Origin: Rhabditophanes sp. KR3021
Lineage: Eukaryota > Nematoda > Chromadorea > Rhabditida > Alloionematidae
Direction: 5' to 3'
DNA: 64,000 bases
Assembly (NCBI GenBank): GCA_963281155.1
Contig: CAUJLY010000001.1
Coordinates: 5,828,001 to 5,892,000 of the forward strand
A program made the position numbers and the translations under genes. Numbering within the stretch: the stretch's first letter is position 1; each line of letters starts with the position of its first letter. The notes under the pieces were generated by a model. That model was not told where the DNA came from. It did not search any database and saw only the letters and a program-made list of their open reading frames with translations. Shown here in pieces: positions 25,001 to 38,340 of the stretch.

Positions 25001-28000
25001 TCGTACCACATAAATTATTAATTATTAAGCATTATTTGGAACTATTAAGTTTTAATAAATATTACTTGATAATTTTAGACAAACTAAATGGGTATGTAAA
25101 CTAAAAGTGCAATGACAGAAATAATGTAGAGACTTTGGCATAGGCAATTATTTTTTTATAGTTCGGCTAAAAAGTGTTCCTAGTGTACATATTTGAAAGT
25201 ATCAATGGTCGGGGCAAACTTTAAGAACTTTAATCTATATTTAAAATGGCGTTTATAATTTACTATGAACTAGAACATACTTAAATTTGATCTATCAACC
25301 CCAACCAGCAAGAACAATTATAAAGCTTTCTGTAATCTAAACTTGTTTACTCTAAGGTAAACAAAGGCACGACTTTTGCCATAGGAAATGATATCACGAT
25401 TTTTAGATAGGAAAATTTAAAGAACAGGAATGGAATAAATATTTAATAATACGTATAATAAAATATTTTGGCAAAAGTGTACAAATAAACCAAATTGGGC
25501 CATGATATTTAGTTTTTATCCAGTGGAATTAAACTTTATCCAAAAAATAACAGTAAAGGCAGAATATTAGTAATGATATAAATTGGAGTGGTATTAATTT
25601 TTCTTAATATTTCTTAATCGTAAACAATAAACACAAACAAACACAGCATTTCAGTAATTTGACCTTCTATTTTGATTGTCCATCGTCATAGTATTTCGGA
25701 AAGAACTTTTAAAGTTTGATCTGTCTATATAAAAGAAGTGTGGACAAAACACAACATTGCTAAGTTATCAAAAACGCATTTCGTCTATAATTTCTCATTA
25801 CACATTCTGCTTCTTTATTAAACTTTACAAACAAGTCTGAATAAACAAAATCAAGTATACGACATATTAAAGATAACATGAAAAATTAGTTTTGCTTCAA
25901 ATATAAAAAATAAATAATAATATTACTTTTATTTCTGCTTGTTTAATGTCAAGGAATGAATATTATATATGCGCTTTTTATTTGTTGCTATTATAATGTG
26001 GGAATTTAAAGAATCTAAAATATGGGTGATAATATTATTAAAATAAATATTTATATTTAGAAAGATATCATTTAGAAGTGTTGTTTTGAAGTGATTTTAT
26101 TTTTTGTACTTTCAATGTGATAGTAATTTCAAGAATTGGTGAGAAGGAATAAATTAAACAATTTAGAAGATAAAACAAGTAGAAACTAGTTGTGTAGACA
26201 AATTAAATATGGTTCGGAATGTTATGCTTTCCCAATTATTAGATTAGTGCTTTGTTACAAATTAAGTGAGAAGAATAATCTACATGTTATTGTAAAGATT
26301 ACAAGTGTCTGTCGAAGTTAATAATCTGGGCACAATTATGTAAAGGATAATTTTGCAAATGTTCAGATTGTATGAATAAGCTGAAAGAGGAAAGACGTCG
26401 GTGCACTTCTTTATGCTTATACTAGTTTGACTAAGAAGATCTTATCATACCCGATGTACCAAGTTTATCTAGATGATATCTGACAATATCAGAAGGTCAA
26501 AAGATTCCTACTCAATTGCTTTCTTGCAATAAAACAAAATGTAAGATAAACAAACATAATTACAAAGAAGCATGCAAAAATATGATCAAAAACAAATAAA
26601 GGAAGTTTGGCAAACGGAATATCACAACTAGCATAATCATAAAAAATGTATTATATTGTAAAATCAAGAATACTTGTCATTTATAAGAAGGCTTGTTTTT
26701 TAGAATATACATATTTATAATTGATCAAAGTAGTTAAGTAATAATTTAAAGAACGGGGCAAAGTTGAAGGATGTAAATTGCGTTTTAAATCTTTTTTAAT
26801 ACTTAAAAAATAAAGTAGTATTATGTAAATATCATTATTTTTTCAAAAGAAATTACGTTAACAACCAGACAAAGTAGATAAATCATTTAAGTTAGATCTA
26901 CAGTTTTTGTAATATCTGTGGAATAAATGAATAGATAAATTACGAAAAATGGTAAGTAGGAAATGAATTAAAAGTAAATATTATGAGATGTGAAAACAGC
27001 ACCTAAAGAATCTTTATTATAGCATAATATCTAAATAACAAATTGAAATACATTTAAGGAAGTGTCTAGAAGATAAGTCTATTAATATTGAAGTATCAAA
27101 TTTATTTAATTATTCCAGAAAAGTATATGTCAACAATAGCCTAAAACTATGCTACATCAAGAAAATGAAACTTAAATAACAAGCATACTTGCTATTAGAT
27201 TTTATCTATTAACTATTAGTTGTTTTTGGTTAAATTTGTCTTTGAAAACGTATATGAAAATTTGTATGTAGAATTAATACATGAATTTCTATTTAAACTT
27301 ATTTACAATTCTCAAATTAAATACATAAAATAAGATTAATGATATGAAGAAGTAAAATACATAGCATGAATAACAATGGGACAAACTATATAATGTTTAT
27401 CAAAAAAGATTCCTTTACTGTAACACAACAAAATGGTGTTTCATACAAGATCAAGACACAATAACGTATTGATAAATGATTTGTTTTTAAAGCCATGTGC
27501 ACCTAATCAACTCGTCAAACTGTTGACTTTCTTTTTTGTCTAATAAATAATGGGACTCTTCTATGTGTTTCACAATAAATTAAAAGATAAAAATATGCAA
27601 CAGATGGTGTGCACGTCATTTTAATGATAAACACAAAAAATTGTGGTGATTCAAGAAAGATGATAATTTTTATGCAAAAGAAAAAATGGTATGTTATTAA
27701 ATCTTATGCTATTAAATCTCACGTTAACAAATCTTATGTTGTTGTGCATCATTTGTGCCTCACCAAAACCTGATACCCAGTGCTATTTTTAAACCCCAAA
27801 TACATAATTAAGGTTATACAAACACATTTATTGCGACTTATATGAATATTTCTCAAAAACTATAAAAAAAGTCATTTATTTACTCAAAATAATTATATTT
27901 AAAACAATGTTTATTCTAAATAATTATATTAATACGCCCAGACTACAAAAGTAAGTCTTAAAATAAGCATTCATTAAGGTAGATAATAAGATAAATTTAA

Positions 28001-28046
28001 ATTAACCCGAAAATAGAGTTGTTAAGACTTTTAGAAAAGACGATTA
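22061..28046. other. Gene-poor region, part 2
   Basis: About 6 kb of AT-rich DNA. The short frame at 22092-22286 has no coding character. No gene, RNA fold or transposon ends were recognised by eye. Confidence 0.4.
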
Positions 28047-31000
28047 TTAAACAGTTTTGTAGAAGTTGTCTGTTTTGAGGGTACCTGATTGTTCTAAAAG
28101 ATTAATGAATGGAATGTGTGAGATGGTACAATACAGTTGAATTGCATTTTCAGGATCATCAGAATGACATCGCAGGAGGAAGTTTTTGTTTGGAGTTATA
28201 GTCGAGGATGAAGACTCATTCGACACAATTGACCATTTCGATTCGTCATCTTCCATTTTGACAGGAAATTTGTCCGAAAAGAATCTTTGCAAAAATGTTT
28301 TGGCAGACAATTTGAGTGTAAGGCAGTTTTCAATGTGACGCATTACCTAAAATAAATTGTAATTATACTTTTCAAAATGAACCCGAAAATAAGTAAATAA
28401 ATACAAATAAATTTTAAATTTTTTGGCTGGCAAATACATACTAGCTCAATGACCCACTTTATTGCAAGGAGAAAATGTTGAGGGCAGTGGGTTGATGTTT
28501 CCGAAAAGCATCAACAGGATTTCTGATGAGGATATAAATAGGAAAGCACCTTCTACAAAATTCTATTACCACCAGTCATTTGCTAAAATATAAGCACGTA
28601 CGAGTCGAAAGGATAAGATATTATTTATATTGTTTGAAAATTATTTTTAAGGATAACTTTAATAAACAAGTAATCATTCAATCTTAAGATGATCAAAACA
28701 CTAACATAACAAGTACATGATGGCTTACAACACCTTTAGCCTAACAAAATACATGATTATAAGAAAACTATATAACGACATCTCATCCTCAGTTTCGTAA
28801 TTTCAAACCTCGAAGGACTGGCGGTAAGCTACTTAATTCTTTTTTTATCCATTCATTATACATTATAGTTTATTTTGTAACCCAATAAAAGTCTTTAAAT
28901 CATTAGCCCTCCGCACCACTAACTTTAGTATTTTATTCTTTTTTGTATTTTGAAATTGTAAACGGCTGTACTGTAAATATTTATATCACTCTATAATATT
29001 CATATATCTATTCTTATATGCTTATTTAGGAATCGTATTATAGTATATTATGTGCTCCATTCCTCTCGCTCCCCTCATTTATAGAAATTATTTAACTACA
29101 TACAAGTCTTTTATTTTGTTGAATATCTTTCTAATTACAATTTGTATTGTACCCCGTTTTATCTCATATTAATCAATTTTATTGCTTAAGGCCGCCTCGA
29201 ATTTGGGTTTATTTAGCTGTTATCAAAGGAAATCGAGGAATTAATAGAGGGGCAGGTGAAATATCGTGATTGGTAAGCAATCTAAATATCGAAGCAGAGG
29301 AAATCAAGAAATCTTGAGATAAGGATAAGAGCATTATTACTCTTACGAGGAATTCTTGCAATAGGCGACGCAGGTGCTCTACGAAAATTGTGATATTGCT
29401 CCAGCTAATTTTTATGATGAACTTGGTAAGGAGTATTTTAACCAGCTGCTGCTAAGTTTTCATAACGTTGGAATTGAAGTACACGTCCAAGTACGTTTCT
29501 CTTTGGAGGCAACAATCATTATATTACCACTAATTTTGAATTAAAAAATGTTTTTATTCCAACTCAGTCAAGTCCGGAACTTTGTTGCTTTTTACGAAGT
29601 TTCAGACGTATTGGATTGTGTCAAAGAGAAGATCCCAATTTGAAAAAACAAGAAAGAAGAAAATTATGTAAAGATAGTGCCAAAACCTGATCAACTTCCA
29701 ACACTAATTGAAAACTTAAAGAATTTACCAAGCAGATATTTCATAATCGAAAATATGGTACGTTTTGTTTGGGAATAAAGTATCTTTATATGGGAAATTC
29801 GATCAGTTTGAGAAACTTTATGGAAAGAATATGGGGAATCGGAGGAACAACTCTGGTGTAAACATAATTTATCTTACCAAGTGTATGTCATTGCTGCTGA
29901 CAATGAAGAGTCCTACGCAGAAGCTTGTGGGTGTTTATCAATTAAGCATGAAAAGTTTCAAGTACATTGGTGTACATTCCTACAATAAATCCATTTTGAT
30001 GACAAATCTAAATTCATATGCATGTGAAGCAGCATTAAGTTTGCGGGGTGATTCTTTCCATTCGAAAAAAATGAAAAGATACTGGAATGCTAGAGTTAAT
30101 TTGGAATGGAAAACCTCAAACTGTAATCATGATAAATGTAGTATGAAGGAGGATCATCTTCTCAACTCAGTCAATGCTTGTGAAATTGGGGATATCTTGG
30201 CTAGAAAAGCCTTCAATTTAAAATTAATTGGCGGCCCCAAATTTAATTTGTAACTTTATTAAGCTTTATTTTAATTGTTTTATTCTAAATAAACGTTTGC
30301 TAAGCTCAAACTTACTTCAGTAGCCGGATGATTCGTCTGTTGTCTGCTTAATTTAAGATATTTGGTCAAGGGTCTCACGATTATGTTGAACACAGTACGT
30401 GCTGCTTTAGATGCTTCTTGACTTTCTTGGATAAAGGCCTAAAAATTAGTTATCACAACAATTTTTGATTTAAAACTTACGTTTTCATTAGCAGTCAAAG
30501 ACGAAATGGATTGAATGTGGGCAAAAGCTTCCTCGGCACAACTCAATAGTCTGTACTTTTTTCTTTTAATTCGTCTTTCCATATCAAATTCTTCCTTCAT
30601 TATCTCAGAATGACCGGCATGCCTACGTCGTGAAGCAGCTTCAATGATTGCATGAGCATTAGCTTCAGACAATTGATGTTGTTGACCCGAGATCCCTTCG
30701 ATATCATACATTTTAAATCCAGGTGCGATGGCTGACGACGACGATTTAAAGTGTCTCCCACCTTCTCTAACTTGCTTATCCAAATGAAAATTGTATGAAG
30801 GAAATGAGGAAAAATAAAATTGGATAACTTTGACTCCAGCCTCCTGTAAAGTAATTGAAATACTGATTAATATTCATATAATTTGTGTATACCCTCCTCA
30901 ACGGTAGTACTTAAACTATTGGCACTACCCGTCCACAAGTTTAGAAACGGTTGTTTTGATCTTTATGTAACTTGGAAACACATAATGGTTTTCTAACAAT

Positions 31001-32646
31001 ATATTGCTTAAACAAGCCTCTTCCATATGTATAAAGATTGGTTCAATTGATAAGACAAATGACGACTATCAAAAGAGTATGTATACCCGTTATATAAATT
31101 CTAAAACCGTTAATTAACTTCTGGACGCTTTAGCAATGTATATATACATATAATCAACATGTCTTTGGCCTTGCCTCTAAGGTATAATAACTATTTTTTA
31201 GTAGTTTTAAACTTTATGCATTCAAAATCTAGATACTAGCTGCAAGCTATCATTCTCTTCATGTGTGATGGTTTTTAATTCAAATTTAAATTATTTATTT
31301 TAGTTTGCAATAAGATTGCATTTATATTGGGTTCTACTAAACTAATATGGAAGATAGAACGAGAAATAAAGCATGTTATTAATACGTTACTCCATGTTGC
31401 TTGATTTAAAGTTAGGAAGATCGTTTACAAGCGAAAGAAATCAACATGTGCTCACTATGGTTTCAAATGTTCTAGTCCTGATCACATGGTAAACTTCATA
31501 TGTGATGAAAATGCAAGAACAAATAGCGATTCTGGGAAACCACCTTATGAAATAGTTTCTTTAGTGTTTCCAGAGCAAAATGATTAAGTTGCTCTGTCAA
31601 GACATTCTAGACGCTGGTGGACGTGTTTTTAAGTCCAAAGATTGAAATTGAAGATTAAACTATTTAGTTTTATACCATGCTATTTTTCCCCTATTTTTTA
31701 TTTAATAAATTTTTCCCTTTTAAGAATTATTGCCTTACCTAAAAATAAAGATATTAGTTAGAGTAGAAAAGAAACTTGCCTGTAGACTCATTTTACCGAT
31801 ATTCATAGTTCTCTCCAGCCCATCAGGATTTCTGACAATTGAAATGGTAAATTGAGGTTGTTCCTTTCTAATTTCCATAAGAATACCAAAACATTGAATG
31901 AATAGCATGATAACTACTACAAACAATGCATAAATCATAACAGTGTCATAATTAGTTTCCTTTTCATAAATAATTCGAACATAATAAATAAGCCAAGCCG
32001 AGAACAAGACAAATAAGGATAAGGCTGAAATACATGCTCTTTTGCGATACAATCTTGGCAGTTCGGAGAGTTCTCTGCGCCAGTACAATATCCTCAAAGC
32101 AACAAAGAGCAAAATTGATAGTACCACCAAAGATAACCAGGAAACTTGACAGCCTAGTTCACATTGGATAGTTGGCCATTCTGAGGTATCATACTTATAC
32201 AAAAACATCGGTAGTACAGACATAACAGGCGAGGAGATTATTGCAAAGAACGTAAATAATCCGATAATTATACTCCAAAAAAGACTTGTTTTTCTTTTGG
32301 GATTATACTTGAATTCTGGTGCTAAAATTGGATTATTTGGTTTCCAATTGTAGGTCACTTCAGATGAGTTCGTAGTTACTACTGTACTGTTGTCGTCCCA
32401 CGCTTCTCTGTTATTAGTCATTCTTCTTGGTACCTATAAATAAGTTGAAAGTATTTTAATTATTTTAATAACATAATATTAATATAAATTGATTGGAAAA
32501 CTTACTTCACTCTTGGAAGAAGAAAAATGATGACCTAGATAAGCCTCCGATTCTGAGTTACTGCCGTTATTAACAAATCGTCCATAATTGCGACCAGATT
32601 GAGCTGTCATCTTTCTTCCAGGAATGCGATCAGAAATGACGGACAT
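28047..32646 (-). CDS. vang-1: Van Gogh-like planar cell polarity protein (Vang/Strabismus)
   Basis: Four-pass membrane protein of the core planar polarity pathway, partner of Prickle and opponent of Frizzled/Dishevelled complexes. Five exons, 32506-32646, 31780-32433, 30481-30843, 30316-30438 and 28047-28346, all phase 0, give about 526 residues, the family length. Exon 2 holds four hydrophobic helices followed by the conserved IRKEQPQFTISIVRNPDG. Exon 3 has EAGVKVIQFYFSSFPSYN and the Arg/Glu-rich RRRHAGHSEIMKEEFDMERR. Exon 4 has QEASKAARTVFNIIVRPLTK, and exon 5 a divergent C-terminal domain. The intron after MSLQ begins CAG/GCAAGT, so it is a GC-AG intron of 936 bases. The C-terminus reads FYKTV instead of the usual ETSV PDZ ligand. 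The last intron (about 2 kb) contains foreign-looking decayed coding sequence. Confidence 0.9.
29200..30253 (+). pseudogene. Decayed coding sequence inside a Vang intron
   Basis: On the strand opposite to Vang, several coding-like blocks succeed one another in different frames: around 29400-29530 (NFYDELGKEYFNQLLLSF), around 29590-29655 (NFVAFYEVSDVLDCVKEKIP), around 29820-29990 (LWCKHNLSYQVYVIAADNEE and VHWCTFLQ before a stop), and a last open block to 30253 (ACEAALSLRGDSFHSKKMKR, then DKCSMKEDHLLNSVNACEIG and ending GGPKFNL). Frame changes and stops between the blocks point to a pseudogene or decayed insertion; some joins could be real introns. I do not recognise the family. Confidence 0.4.
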
Positions 32647-33272
32647 TATAGAGATTTTACTTTACAACAAGACTTTTATCCAACCAATTATCTGATCATA
32701 TGTTAAAATAACTCGATTCTAAAATTAATCATTAATAATAATCATTTAACGAATATTACAATTATAACAAGTGTTCAATGAAACAAAATTAAAAAAAACA
32801 AAGAGCAATATATAAATTAACCAAAACACAATATAAAATATATAAAACAATGGAATTTTCCTAGACAAAAGGTGCAACATTTAAGTTAAAAAAGAAAATC
32901 ATCTACATGCTTTTACTTGTATTGTAAATGCAGTACCTTAACAAGTCAACATACAAAAAATCGGTGCATCGATGATGTTCAACTGTATAATACAACAATC
33001 TATCTGCACTAAGTAAAACATCAGATATATGCAGTTTATTTGAAGAGGACCAGATAGAAAAAGGAAATAGTAAAGTATAAATGGATAGTCAATTGTGCCG
33101 CCATTCAAAAACCAATGATGGAGGGTGGTAATGACAATGCTTTGCTAGCACCAAAAAGATTATAGTAATGAAATGATATTATTGTTTTGCACATTTATCA
33201 ATAAAAATAATGGTTAAAGAAAGATTTTATTGAGTTCCAATTTATAAAAGAAGCGATTAAGTAATAGCGGGA
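32647..33272. other. Vang promoter / ZNHIT1 3' flank
   Basis: About 630 bases between two minus-strand genes, AT-rich, with no gene recognised. Confidence 0.4.
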
Positions 33273-34060
33273 TCATTTCATATATTTCAAACATCTGTAA
33301 AAAAGCAATTTGTAAAAACATTAAAAGAGTCAAATCATCAAATACATTGAACATTAAAATAGCAGTAAAACAAACCTTGTATCATTATGAATATCTCTGC
33401 AATTTATACTGCAAAAAGGAGTTCCACATTTTGTACATGTATACTTGCCTAAAAATCCACATGGCTGGCAAAATTTACGTTGCAGATCTTTTGGTTCCCC
33501 GGACACGACTTTAAAATAAATGCCTTCATATCTCTTTGGAAGCGGTGTTTGACCGCGAATATGATCAGTCTGAAAGGAATATGCAAAAATGGATATTGAT
33601 TGTCACAAAAACATACGTATTGGTCTCTGACAGTGTCCAAAAAACTCTTTCTGTTCCTGTGCTTGAAATAAAAGTCTCTGAATTTTTGCTTTTTTTCTAA
33701 AAATTATTGGATATATTGTATGGCCAAACTAAAACTCACTTTCAATAGCGACAGCCTCTTTATTTCTCACAATCCTCCCTTGGGCGTCTACCTCGACTTC
33801 TTCTTCGAATTTTGGCCGCTTAGGATTTACAATGAGTCCGGCAAACGGGTCGCTATGGAGATTATCCTAAATAAAACTTCCTTTAAATGCATTTAACAAT
33901 ATTTTAGTACCTTTTCCAAATCATCTAACTTCTTCTTCAACCTTCTAGACCTTTCCTCAACGTTAACTCTTTTATTACTGTCTTGTTTGGCTATTCTATC
34001 TATAAATAAATTATTATGTCATCATTACATTTATCAACACTTACTAGACTGCCTATACAT
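33273..34060 (-). CDS. znhit1: ZNHIT1 homolog, HIT-finger subunit of the SWR1/SRCAP remodeller
   Basis: The subunit helps deposit histone H2A.Z in the nucleus. The gene is split into six small exons: 34045-34060, 33911-33999, 33866-33740, 33617-33696, 33376-33569 and 33273-33294. They join in matching phases to about 175 residues (human is about 154). The order matches the family: a basic helical N-terminus (RRLKKKLDDLEK), then DNLHSDPFAGLIVNPKRPKF, FKHRNRKSFLDTV, and a C-terminal HIT zinc finger. All eight zinc ligands are visible: FCQPC, YTCTKC, FCSINC, and His plus Cys in DIHNDTRCL. The last exon codes for only seven residues after the split Arg codon (CLKYMK), matching the family's short RCLK-type ending. 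The finger makes this call secure. Confidence 0.9.
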
Positions 34061-34433
34061 TGTTTTTTATGCTTTTAAATCAGTCTCTCTCGCTAGGCTT
34101 TTTTAAACACCACCAAAAATAATGAATGTTCACTCGAAGTTGGTATGGTGTCAATTTGGTTTGTATTATTTTTCAAAATGTCAAGCATATGTATGGTTTT
34201 ATATTAGTTACACCATCCCTCCTTTTAAAAATATACTCATTGATTAAGTTATGGGAATACACCTGATAAGATAATCCATTAAGATGTTCCATTTGAAAAT
34301 ATTGAGACGCCTGTTTTGATAAAAAACTTTTATGTACATTAGATGTTAGAAATTCTTCTTATATATCATCATTTTAGCTTTTTTGAACCACAAGACAATA
34401 ATACATATTTTGATTATATTGTATCAAAGTGGA
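34061..34433. other. Shared divergent promoter region
   Basis: 373 bases between the start codons of ZNHIT1 (-) and the UBX-domain gene (+). It must contain both promoters. No specific element is recognised. Confidence 0.5.
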
Positions 34434-36372
34434 ATGAATAATTTACCAAACGATACTCAAGAATCAGAAAAGGAAATTATCGTTGTTGGTGATAGTAAAG
34501 AGTAATTATAATAATGGTCTTCCTAATAATAATCTTTCCTAATTTAGAGTAAATGCTACACCTGAAGTAGTTAACCCTCCTAGTAATGCTCAGCAAGCAA
34601 GTACAACTCATAATCAAGAAGATTGCAATGTTACTATGAAGGGAAATTTGGCATATTTTGATAGAAGAATTAATGAAGAAAGAAATGGAACCAGGATTGA
34701 TTATCGGCAACCCCATTCTTCACGTAATGAAGGTAGTTCACGATTGAATAGTAATCCACGACGCGTTGTGAACAGACAGGCAATACTTTTTGGAAATAAC
34801 CATTTAAGAAGCCATCAACATGGAATTATGAATCCAAATACTAATTTTTCTATTCCTTTAGTTGACACTTTTTTAAGATTTCAACGTGACAATTTAAATG
34901 ATGTTTCCCCAAATATTTCTCCAGATGTTTCTCCATTAGGTTCCAGTGATAGTTTAAATGGAGAATCAAACCACCGTACAAATCATACGGCTGATAATTT
35001 ACTTGGACCTTCAAATAATCGTGCAAAAAATCGTACAAATGAGCCCACTACTAGTTTAATTAGAGGTTTCAATAATCATACAAATGAACGTTTAATTCAC
35101 ACAATACAACACCAACGTCGCTCCTTAATCACAGGTCCCACTAATTATCCGTCGCTTTCTTTTACATCAAGGCTTAGAGAATTAGAAGAAATTCAAGAAA
35201 ATATGCCTCCTGAAGCTTTTTCTCCTAATCTAGTAGTTGAACTAGAAATGTTTGATGATTACAGGACCGTTTTAAGAATTAATGAAAACAATACGAATGC
35301 AGAAGTAGTTGTTGCAGCCAGAAATCGTTTGATTACTGCAATGGACACACTCCCATTGTTTATTCCTTTTTCGGAGAGTATTGTTAATTCATTTGGGATT
35401 AAAATGAAAGTTGAACAAATTTACGGATCAGGAATAAGAAACTCCCGTATTGCGAAAATTGAAGACAGATGGAACTTCATCAAAATGCGTTCAGTAAAAA
35501 TGCAAAAATTTTTGCTTATGATAATTTTAAATGTAACTGAAAATGCGTCTCAGCAATTCGGCAATCTTGTAGTATTTGAAACTAGAGTGAAAGCATCATA
35601 TTCTCCACGATTTTGTGTAATGGTAACCGCCAGTAGTTCCAAGTGGGGTAAATTCGCACAAGTCAATTACAAGTTCAATTCTTATCCAAGTGCTTTACTT
35701 GTCGATCCAAGAACTGGAGAACAAATATGTTCTTTAAATACTTCTTCATTAAGCCCAAAAGATTTTATTGAGGAACTTGATCACATAGTGAAAAAATATC
35801 CCAATTATGAAGCACGTGATTCTGAAATCATCAACCAATACGGTGGCTCTTTGTCTTCAAATGAAAAAGTTGATAACGAAGGTACTAATATTGAGGAAAT
35901 TGATGACGAAGAAATAAATGATGAGGTAGTAAATGTTCGAAAAAGGCGTTTTTCGAATTGTAGGCAGAATGAAACAAACAAGGAGTGTGGTACATCCAGT
36001 ATTATTCATAACAGAGTTAGATTTGAAACTGCCCTTCCTCCAATGAAAGAAAGGAAATTAGAAGATATGGTTGAAAGCATGTTAACTACCATTGATATGG
36101 ATGAATACAAGAAATACGAAGGTCCCAACAATGGTCGAAGAATCCAATTTTGCATTCAACTACCGGATGGAAAAAGAGAAAACCTGCAATTGAATGATTC
36201 CAGCACAATGAAAGCTGTCTTTTATTTTATCGGCGGCTTAGGCTACAATATAAGAGAGTATGTTATTATTCACAGCTTCCCAAAGCAAACAATTGCCTTT
36301 CAACATTTCTACAAAACATTGAAAGATATGCAGTTTCATGATCGCGAGTTCCTATTAGTAGACAGAAAATAA
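34434..36372 (+). CDS. UAS/UBX-domain p97 (CDC48) adaptor, UBXN7-like
   Basis: Exons 34434-34501 and 34548-36372 (46-base intron, phase 2) give about 630 residues. The first 240 residues are low complexity and Asn/Ser/Arg-rich, with NHT-type repeats. A thioredoxin-like UAS domain follows at about 265-415: MQKFLLMIILNVTENASQQF, then FNSYPSALLVDPRTGEQICS and SPKDFIEELDHIVKKYP. After an acidic segment (IEEIDDEEINDEVVN) comes a C-terminal UBX domain at about 550-630 (RIQFCIQLPDGKRENLQL, then IREYVIIHSFPKQTI). UBX domains dock on the p97 N-domain through an FPR loop; here it reads FPK. UAS plus C-terminal UBX is the arrangement of UBXN7 and FAF1/FAF2. I see no N-terminal UBA domain, which UBXN7 has. 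The next gene starts 246 bases downstream on the same strand. Confidence 0.82.
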
Positions 36373-36618
36373 TCTCTTCTTTCCAAATTATAATCTTCCA
36401 TTCTAATTATTTCATTGTACAAACAACTCACATTTTAATAAACGTAATGCTGTGCTTTATTTGTTTTGCATACTAGTACAATAACTAAGTTATCATGCAT
36501 AAATTCACCAACTCCCAAGAAGAATGTTCTTTGAACAGTTGGAAAAATATCACCGCCTTTGCGCCAACAAATAGTCAAACTAAAAGTTCAATCGTTTAAA
36601 ACTTCATTGTGATCAAAA

Positions 36619-38231
36619 ATGGCTCCGCGTCGTGCCAAATTGGATACAATCGATGAATTAGTATATGTTAATCCATTTTTGCACTTGTTCGATGATAATC
36701 CGAACTTTTTGCCGGATATTTCGGTTTCATTTGCTGACATTTTGCCTCCCATTGAGGTGATTCAAGATTACAATGACTTTGCTAATGATCTCTATTGTAA
36801 TACTATTCTGGAGTCTTTCAATGACATAACTAAAGACTTAATCAAAGACAGAGAAACCTTCAAGGAAGTGCTGAAAGAATTAGATGAAAGTGTTGTTGTA
36901 AGTTCCTAATCTAATTTGCCTTTTAATCATCCTTGTAGCTCCCAAAAACTCCTACTCGTGGAAAAAACGTTTCTGTTCTTGCAAAGTATTATGAGAATAT
37001 CGAGAAAAGGAAGGAAAACAATAAGCTGCGAGTCAACTTGTTTGCTAACAATGTTTCCCATGTTGGACAGACGACTCCAACTCGCGGTGCAGTTATGGGC
37101 CTGAAGAAAACCTTTACTGCCAAGCCAGTAACTCCTTCACGACTCTATGTTCCTGGAATGCCAACAAACCGGCAGCCATTGGACTATTCAGCCAAAAGAG
37201 AAAGAAACACGATGGAGCGTGATTCCCTACGCCAGCAGCAAACAAACCAACTGGATCGCGCAGATCACAATAAGCAGAGAATACTGCAGGAGAAAACTGA
37301 GAAAGCTCGACGGTATGTTCTTTCATATTTAGATTTATAAACCTTTTGTAGTGAAAGGGAAGAACGTTCTCTACAGGTCGAGGAAAGAAGGAAGGCGAAA
37401 GAAGCAGTTTTGGAAGCAAAAAGAAAAGCAATCCAGGAGAGGGAAGAAGAAACTAGACGCTTTCAAGAGGAGTACAACAAAACTCCGAAGAGTCAACCTC
37501 GAAAACCGCTTGGAAGTGCACCAAGGTCTACCGCATCCAAGCCTCGACACAGATCTCCTTCTCCTGTTATCGTACGTAGTTACGTGGATCAGAGTATGGA
37601 CAATTCGGAAATCTATAAAACTCCTTCTTTAACAAAGAATAAGAGAAAATCCACACCCAAACCAAATACTTTGGTCAGAAATTGTCTTTTCGACTCTCCT
37701 CTTCGCAAGAACCCTAGACCTGACAACTTCAAGGAAAATGAGTTCGGGACCTTTGATATGAAGAACTTCGAGGAAGAGATGAGAAAGTCTGTTAACGACA
37801 ATCTCTTTGACTCGCAATTGCCTGATACCGATGCCCCTCTATTTATGGACGTGTCCTGTTCAGAATATGAGATGACTAGACCTATTGTTGCTGCGTCGAC
37901 TGAAGACGATTACAACATTGCTGATTTGTCTGAAAATGACGGCACTGATGACGAGGATAATCCTAGAAAGGAAGTTCCATCTTGGGCCAAACCCGAGAAT
38001 CTCAGGCCAGCTCTTATTGCTCAGCACAAAAAGTATGGCAAAGTGTCTGACTTCAGTGCTATTTTCGGGCCGAATATGCCACTGGACATTGCAAAAATCT
38101 TTAAAGGGTACACGAATAAGAACAGGAACAGCTCTGCTGTATGGACTTCTCCCCTTAATAATCCTCGTACAGGAAAAGCCGCTTACCACTTGTTAAGTGA
38201 TAGTATTTTGGACAGCTCAATAATGGAGTAA
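36619..38231 (+). CDS. INCENP: Inner centromere protein (INCENP), chromosomal passenger complex scaffold
   Basis: Scaffold that binds Survivin/Borealin at its N-terminus and activates Aurora B with its C-terminus. Exons 36619-36897, 36939-37312 and 37352-38231 (phases 0 and 2) give about 510 residues. A short N-terminal domain (1-90) is followed by a basic region with two TPTRG motifs, then a long Glu/Arg/Lys coiled coil or single helix (about 175-260), then an unstructured Ser/Pro region. The C-terminal IN-box (about 426-485) is diagnostic: VPSWAKPENLRPALIAQH, FGPNMPLDIAKIFKGYTNKN, then SSAVWTSP. The SS of SSAVW at about 478-479 corresponds to the TSS site phosphorylated by Aurora B. Shorter than vertebrate INCENP, as is usual for nematodes. 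An AATAAA lies at 38292. Confidence 0.9.
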
Positions 38232-38340
38232 ACCTTTAATTCTTTGATTAATCTAAACTATTTGTATCTTTTTAATATGAATCTTTAAACAAATAAAACG
38301 CATTGTTTAATCTTGTGTAATAAATACATTATAATCGCAA

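Noticed and set aside
31407..31587. Plus-strand frame of about 60 codons with three Cys in the long Vang intron
   Set aside because: No start, no clear splice partners and no family match; too little to call a nested gene.
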